This document shows positions 4,277-7,359 of a stretch of 7,359 nt of DNA, piece by piece. The stretch lies in assembly GCA_030647175.1 (NCBI GenBank), contig JAUSJU010000047.1, forward strand, positions 1-7,359, in the 5' to 3' direction. Source of the stretch: a bacterium. GTDB lineage: Bacteria; Patescibacteriota; Minisyncoccia; Minisyncoccales; UBA10102. The translations under genes were made by a program, and so were the position numbers. The notes below the pieces were generated by a model. It was not told where the DNA came from, did not search any database, and saw only the letters and a list, made by a program, of their open reading frames with translations. How positions within the stretch are numbered: the stretch's first letter is position 1; each line of letters starts with the position of its first letter.

Positions 4277-6034
4277 CTACCTGCCAGAAGAGCCGACCCC
4301 CAGGAAGAACAAGAACGCATCAAGAATAAATCCTCCAGGAGGCGGGGGGCTGGTGGTTTCTATCGGAGGAGGCGGTGGCGGAAAATCCTGATGTTGAGGA
4401 GTTTCCCCTGAAGAAGGAGACTGCTGTTGTTGTTGCTGCTGCTGCTGTTGTTGCTGCTGGATTTGCTGCTGATATTGTTCTTGGTACTGCTGCTGAGACT
4501 GCTGTTCATACTGTTGTCGCATTTGCTGTTCGATTTGCTGACGAAATTCCTCGGGCATTTGTCCTTCGGGCATCTGAAATCCTTCGGGCGGCATTCCTCC
4601 TTCAGAACCAGGGGGAGATCCTCCTTCAAAACCTCCTCCTTGTTCCTGCATTTCTTGCATGCAAGATTCCATCTTTGCCTGAATCTCGGTCTTCAAACTG
4701 CCTCCTCCGTCAGGGCTACCCTGCCCTCCCTCTTCTCCAGAAGGAGAATCTCCTTCCTGCTGTCCCTGCTGAGAGAAAGACTCCAAACACGCAAGCGCTT
4801 CATTGCATGGCATTCCAAGGCATTCCCGCATCTGGTTCTCCATAATCTGCATCTGCATTTCAAAACAATCCCGCATTGCATCCCCAATTTGGGGATTCGG
4901 AGTAAATTGACCCGAACGAATCTTGTCTAACACTTCTGTCCCAACTTTTTCTTGCAGGCAAGCTGCCACTTCAGGAGGAGCAGACTCTATGCCTTCTTGC
5001 ATGCGCTGTATGCCTTCTTCAATGTTGGCAAGATCCTCTTCTGAAATAAGGCCGTGGTCCTTCCCGAACTGAAAACACGTTTCCTGATTGGCAGAATCGT
5101 TGCAAAACGCTTCGCATTCATCTCTTCCTTTGCATTCTCCGGGCCCCTTTCCTCCAGTCTTGATAAACATTTCCTTTTCTTCTTCTGTCATGAACCCGGC
5201 TTGCGTGAATTTATCCGCGCATTCCTGGATGTTCGATTCATCGGCGCAGTACGCCTCGCAATGTTCTTTGCTCCTGCAGTTTCCCGGCATTCCTCCTTTA
5301 GCCATCAGCGACATCATCTTGCGCGCCTCTGCGGCTTCCTCCGGAGGAATGAAGCCCGCAGCTACCGCGAATTCAAGGCATGTTTCCATATGGGATTCTT
5401 CTGCGCAATACGCCTCGCACTCCTGTTTCCCCCTGCAGTTTCCCGGAGTCTGGATCCCTGCTTCAAACGCTTTGAGGACCTGTTTTGCCTCTTGAAGCTC
5501 TTCAGAAGACATGAATCCTGCTTTCTCTGCAAAATCTATGCATTCTTTCATGTGCGAAGACTCCTCGCAGTACGCCTCGCATTCATTCTTATTCCTGCAC
5601 CCTCCCGGAAGCTGGGCTCCGGATCGCAAGGCCTGCGACACCTTCTTTGCCTCCTCAAGCTCTTCTGTAGGCATTAAGCCGGTGCGTTCTGCAAAAGCCA
5701 AACACTCTTCAATGCGGGAGACATCTGCGCAGTAACTCTCGCACTCTTGCTGGTTTCTGCAGTCTCCGGGGCCTCGTTGTCCCGCCTGAAGGAACGCCTT
5801 TGCTCTCTGGGCTTCTTCTTTCGATATCAGATCATAGCGCTCCGCAAACGCAACGCAGGCTTCCATATTATCAGGGTCATCGCAATACGTTCTGCATTCT
5901 TGTTCATTCTGACAATCCGCAAGCTCTGCCACGGGATATACAATATCAGCTGTCCCCTGCGCAAAAACCACGTATCCTGCAGCTCCGAACAAGGCGAGAA
6001 AAGAAACAAGGAAAAAAAGTGTGGTGGAACGCAT
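4277..6034 (-). CDS. Secreted protein with six four-cysteine repeats and Gln/Pro-rich tail
   Basis: 585 residues; I do not recognise a named domain. Residues 1-26 form a signal peptide (MRSTT, hydrophobic core, VVFAQ). Residues 41-320 hold six repeats, each exactly C-x5-C-x3-C-x8-C with unit spacing of 48-54 residues. A typical unit reads G-x-C-R-x4-E-C-E-x-Y-C, then about eight residues, C, FAE, GLM/GFM, EELxEAK. Residues 353-420 carry six-cysteine-poor helical sequence with C359, C390, C405, C410, C416; C458 follows, for 30 cysteines in all. The even repeat count and export suggest disulfide-bonded helical modules. Residues 421-550 are low complexity: Gly/Ser/Glu, then Met/Gln, including 13 consecutive Gln (526-538). 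PPPPPP (552-557) and PPPP (563-566) follow, then a hydrophobic segment (569-580) and SSGR at the end. The ATG directly abuts the stop of the NPF-repeat gene, with no ribosome binding site. Related cysteine-repeat proteins occur in CPR genomes, but I know of no assigned function. Confidence 0.88.
   Translation of the reverse strand: MRSTTLFFLVSFLALFGAAGYVVFAQGTADIVYPVAELADCQNEQECRTYCDDPDNMEACVAFAERYDLISKEEAQRAKAFLQAGQRGPGDCRNQQECESYCADVSRIEECLAFAERTGLMPTEELEEAKKVSQALRSGAQLPGGCRNKNECEAYCEESSHMKECIDFAEKAGFMSSEELQEAKQVLKAFEAGIQTPGNCRGKQECEAYCAEESHMETCLEFAVAAGFIPPEEAAEARKMMSLMAKGGMPGNCRSKEHCEAYCADESNIQECADKFTQAGFMTEEEKEMFIKTGGKGPGECKGRDECEAFCNDSANQETCFQFGKDHGLISEEDLANIEEGIQRMQEGIESAPPEVAACLQEKVGTEVLDKIRSGQFTPNPQIGDAMRDCFEMQMQIMENQMRECLGMPCNEALACLESFSQQGQQEGDSPSGEEGGQGSPDGGGSLKTEIQAKMESCMQEMQEQGGGFEGGSPPGSEGGMPPEGFQMPEGQMPEEFRQQIEQQMRQQYEQQSQQQYQEQYQQQIQQQQQQQQQQQQQSPSSGETPQHQDFPPPPPPIETTSPPPPGGFILDAFLFFLGVGSSGR
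4421..4459 (-). repeat. Polyglutamine-coding CAG/CAA tract
   Basis: Thirteen consecutive Gln codons in the tail of the cysteine-repeat protein, a mixture of CAG and CAA (CTG/TTG on the plus strand). More interrupted Gln codons continue to about 4540. In-frame triplet gain or loss by replication slippage would change tail length without breaking the frame. The CAA interruptions reduce but do not abolish that tendency. Confidence 0.85.
5075..5914 (-). repeat. Six tandem coding repeats (four-cysteine units)
   Basis: The repeats begin with cysteine codons at 5914, 5761, 5599, 5437, 5278 and 5134 on the minus strand, a period of 144-162 bp. All 24 cysteines are conserved in spacing. DNA similarity is clear at the start of units (for example CTGCAGTTTCCCGG on the plus strand at about 5274 and 5434) but lower elsewhere, so the array is an old duplication held by selection on protein rather than a recent expansion. 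Confidence 0.85.
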
Positions 6035-6304
6035 TTATTGAAACGGATTCTTATACAATCCTTCGAAGGGATTGGTCTTTGCCTGATCTAAAGGATTGGT
6101 TTTTACCTGGAATGGGTTGGTGTCCGGAAGCTGTTCCGCGGGATTCTGACTCTGTTCATAGAGCTCCCCGCCCAGCCCTTTTTGCTCTTCCTCTATCGGT
6201 GAGATCTGAGGTTTTTCAAGTTTCTTCAGAATAAAATACCCCGCAACGACTGCGGTTATCAGCAACACGGCTGAAACCAAGGGAAGAAAACGCTTTGTAT
6301 CCAT
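6035..6304 (-). CDS. Small membrane-anchored protein with NPF/NPL repeats
   Basis: 89 residues from the ATG at 6304. After MDTKR, residues about 6-25 are one transmembrane segment, followed by KK and an acidic linker, so the C-terminal tail probably faces outside. The tail carries a short tandem motif: NPF (63-65), NPL (70-72), NPF (78-80) and NPF (86-88), spaced 7-8 residues, plus a lone NP at 54-55. It ends almost on the last copy. I recognise this tail style from CPR proteins of unknown function; no enzymatic motif is present. A TTG at 6349 would extend the frame by 15 residues but is itself the -35 box of the predicted promoter, so the ATG is preferred. No ribosome binding site is seen, and the leader would be only about 9 nt. 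Its stop codon directly touches the ATG of the cysteine-repeat gene, so the two are almost certainly cotranscribed and probably work together. Confidence 0.75.
   Translation of the reverse strand: MDTKRFLPLVSAVLLITAVVAGYFILKKLEKPQISPIEEEQKGLGGELYEQSQNPAEQLPDTNPFQVKTNPLDQAKTNPFEGLYKNPFQ
6041..6121 (-). repeat. NPF/NPL tandem coding repeats
   Basis: Four units of 21-24 bp encode TNPFQVK, TNPLDQAK, TNPFEGLYK and NPFQ. On the plus strand the core is visible as GGATTGGT, GGATTGGT and GGGTTGGT spaced 24 then 21 bp apart. Confidence 0.75.
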
Positions 6305-6319
6305 GGGGTGTATTCTATC

Positions 6320-6349
6320 AGTATAGAAGAAGGCAAGGACCTTTGACAA
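6320..6349 (-). promoter_or_regulatory. Putative main promoter of the surface-protein operon
   Basis: On the minus strand, TTGTCA (6349..6344, 5/6 to -35), an 18-bp spacer, and TATACT (6325..6320, 5/6 to -10). Transcription would start near 6313, about 9 nt before the ATG at 6304. It lies in the 68-bp gap after the isomerase gene and is the best promoter candidate for the genes from 6304 down to 3644 and probably on to nth. Confidence 0.55.
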
Positions 6350-6375
6350 GGAGAATTATCCCCATGACCTGGTCA
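6350..6375. other. Two adjacent short palindromes upstream of the operon promoter
   Basis: TGACCTGGTCA (6365-6375) is a perfect palindrome around one central base and includes the isomerase stop codon. GGAGAATTATCCCC (6350-6363) is an imperfect palindrome touching the -35 box. Neither is followed by a U tract on the minus strand, so they do not look like a terminator; one or both could be an operator, but short palindromes also arise by chance. Confidence 0.3.
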
Positions 6376-7359
6376 GATGAGCTTCTTGAACTCTTCCACC
6401 ATGGGAACCTGTTCCGGCTCCGTGCCGTAGAGCTGGGACGTATAGTACGCCGTCCAGTCAGCGAGTAATAGTGAAGAAAATACCCTGTAGAGATCAGAAG
6501 AACCTTGGAAATGAATCTCCTCTACCTGCAGGCCGCGCTTTGCATAGAGGTTCCTCAATACGTCCATACGTTTTTTGATCTGCGAATGATCATTGTCGTC
6601 TCTGAGAAAGATGAACGCAGTACGTTCTGACAAAGAACGCGTGCTTTCTGCAACATCAAATCCAGTCATTTCGTTGTGATTGAGCTCTGGGAATACGTTT
6701 ATGAACGCTGGAATCTTGGAAGATTCGTTGAACTTTATCTTCCAGTTGTAGGCAACGGAAACATTCTTGCGTGACGCATAGATAACAGGCACCTTGCCAA
6801 AGAGGCGTTTGGCCAATGCGCTCCCCTCTTCTTCAAGTTCTGCTGGCTTTAACTGGCGAGCCAACACTTTCGCTTTCTCATACAATTCCTCGTCTGCGAT
6901 GAGCTTGAGCAAAGCAAGCAGCATAAATCCCGTGGCCATTCTCGGCAAGATGCCGGTATTTGGAATCTCCACGTAGGGAACATCATGCTTTCTTGCGAGT
7001 TCTAAAAGTTTCCCTCCGATGGAAAGAACGGCAACAGGCAAATCTCTTTCCCTTGCTTTGGAAAACGCATCAAGAACTTCCTCTGTATTCCCAGAGTAGG
7101 AACTCAAGATCACAAGGCGGTGCTCCCATTGGCCCTCGGGAAGTTCCGGAAGTCCGTAGTCTTCATGAATAATGAGATCAAGAGAGGGTCGCAGACGTTT
7201 CAATAAATCGGCTGACAAATGAGAACCTCCCATGCCGACCACGCAAAACCTTTCATGCTGCTTCCATTCTTCCTTGTTCCCTACCTCAAGCTCCACCTCA
7301 AACTGTTTGGGAAAATTCTGTATCGCTTCTTTGATCATATATGCATCACTTTCTTCCAA
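6373..7359 (-). CDS. Bifunctional glucose-6-phosphate/mannose-6-phosphate isomerase (5' end at the window edge)
   Basis: 328 visible codons of an SIS-fold sugar-phosphate isomerase of the archaeal/bacterial PGI/PMI type, interconverting glucose-6-P or mannose-6-P with fructose-6-P. Motifs: VVGMGGSHLSADLL (40-53), the SIS phosphate-binding SSYSGNTEE (86-94), KFNESSK (209-215) and ELNHNE (225-230). E212 and H228 are 16 residues apart, the same spacing as the catalytic Glu203 and His219 of the Pyrobaculum enzyme, so the active site looks complete. The C-terminal bact-PGI_C region ends with VEEFKKLI. The frame is open to the edge: the first codon is TTG, a candidate ATG is at 7338 (MIKEAIQNFPKQF), and homologues often carry extra residues before this point, so the gene may begin outside. 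No signal peptide, so cytoplasmic. It ends 68 bp before the NPF-repeat gene; whether it is cotranscribed with that operon is unclear, as no terminator is visible. Confidence 0.93.
   Translation of the reverse strand: MEESDAYMIKEAIQNFPKQFEVELEVGNKEEWKQHERFCVVGMGGSHLSADLLKRLRPSLDLIIHEDYGLPELPEGQWEHRLVILSSYSGNTEEVLDAFSKARERDLPVAVLSIGGKLLELARKHDVPYVEIPNTGILPRMATGFMLLALLKLIADEELYEKAKVLARQLKPAELEEEGSALAKRLFGKVPVIYASRKNVSVAYNWKIKFNESSKIPAFINVFPELNHNEMTGFDVAESTRSLSERTAFIFLRDDNDHSQIKKRMDVLRNLYAKRGLQVEEIHFQGSSDLYRVFSSLLLADWTAYYTSQLYGTEPEQVPMVEEFKKLI

Noticed and set aside
4427..4930. Plus-strand frame starting with a leucine run that looks like a membrane helix
   Set aside because: The leucines are the complement of the CAG/CAA glutamine tract; nothing else supports a gene.
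5054..5677. Plus-strand open frame of 207 codons
   Set aside because: It is the antisense shadow of the cysteine repeats; its internal periodicity only mirrors the real repeats, and it has no ribosome binding site or family resemblance.
5075..5914. CRISPR-like or recent tandem DNA repeat array
   Set aside because: The periodicity is at the protein level with codon divergence and variable unit length (144-162 bp); there are no identical DNA repeats or spacers.
6305..6349. TTG start at 6349 for the NPF-repeat protein
   Set aside because: The TTG belongs to a good -35 box, and the ATG at 6304 gives a cleaner N-terminus (MDTKR then transmembrane segment).
1..7359. Alternative genetic code with TGA as glycine
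   Set aside because: TGA ends two well-recognised genes (dehydratase and isomerase) exactly where their families end.

Overview
The window looks like chromosomal DNA from a Candidate Phyla Radiation (CPR, Patescibacteria) bacterium, most likely a Parcubacteria-type lineage. This is inferred from the gene set: a DUF5667 secreted helical protein, a small peptidoglycan-binding protein of the kind common in these genomes, a single-pass protein with NPF repeats, a cysteine-repeat secreted protein and an archaeal-type bifunctional glucose/mannose-6-phosphate isomerase. TGA is used as an ordinary stop (positions 463..461 and 6375..6373), which argues against the recoded Gracilibacteria/Absconditabacteria. 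No rRNA, tRNA, mobile element or CRISPR array is visible.

Nine genes fill almost the whole window, and eight lie on the minus strand. Reading the minus strand from the right edge, they are: a sugar-phosphate isomerase with its 5' end at or beyond the edge (7359-6373); a 68-bp gap holding two short palindromes and a good promoter; an 89-residue membrane-anchored protein with NPF-type repeats (6304-6035); a 585-residue secreted protein with six regular four-cysteine repeats, a Gln/Pro-rich tail and a C-terminal hydrophobic segment (6034-4277); a cytoplasmic metallo-beta-lactamase-fold hydrolase (4273-3644); a second promoter; a 564-residue secreted DUF5667/helical/Kazal protein (3606-1912); and endonuclease III (1912-1253). 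Gaps inside this run are 0, 3, 37 and -1 bp, so it probably behaves as one operon with an internal promoter.

The left part holds one plus-strand gene, a 106-residue peptidoglycan-binding-domain protein (884-1204), with its own promoter, a strong ribosome binding site and a clear rho-independent terminator. Divergent from it is a two-gene minus operon: pterin-4a-carbinolamine dehydratase (796-461), overlapping by ATGA a membrane-anchored GH3 beta-N-acetylhexosaminidase-like gene that runs off the left edge.

The most interesting part is 6304-1990. Two secreted proteins and one membrane-anchored protein are encoded almost back to back: a tandem disulfide-repeat protein, a Kazal-type putative trypsin-like protease inhibitor on a long helical stalk, and the small NPF-repeat anchor. 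They look like a cell-surface module, plausibly for contact with a host cell, but that function is inference. Secondary points are an endonuclease III whose iron-sulfur cysteine loop has decayed in place, a pterin dehydratase in a presumably reduced genome, and near-absence of Shine-Dalgarno sites with very short predicted leaders on the minus-strand genes.
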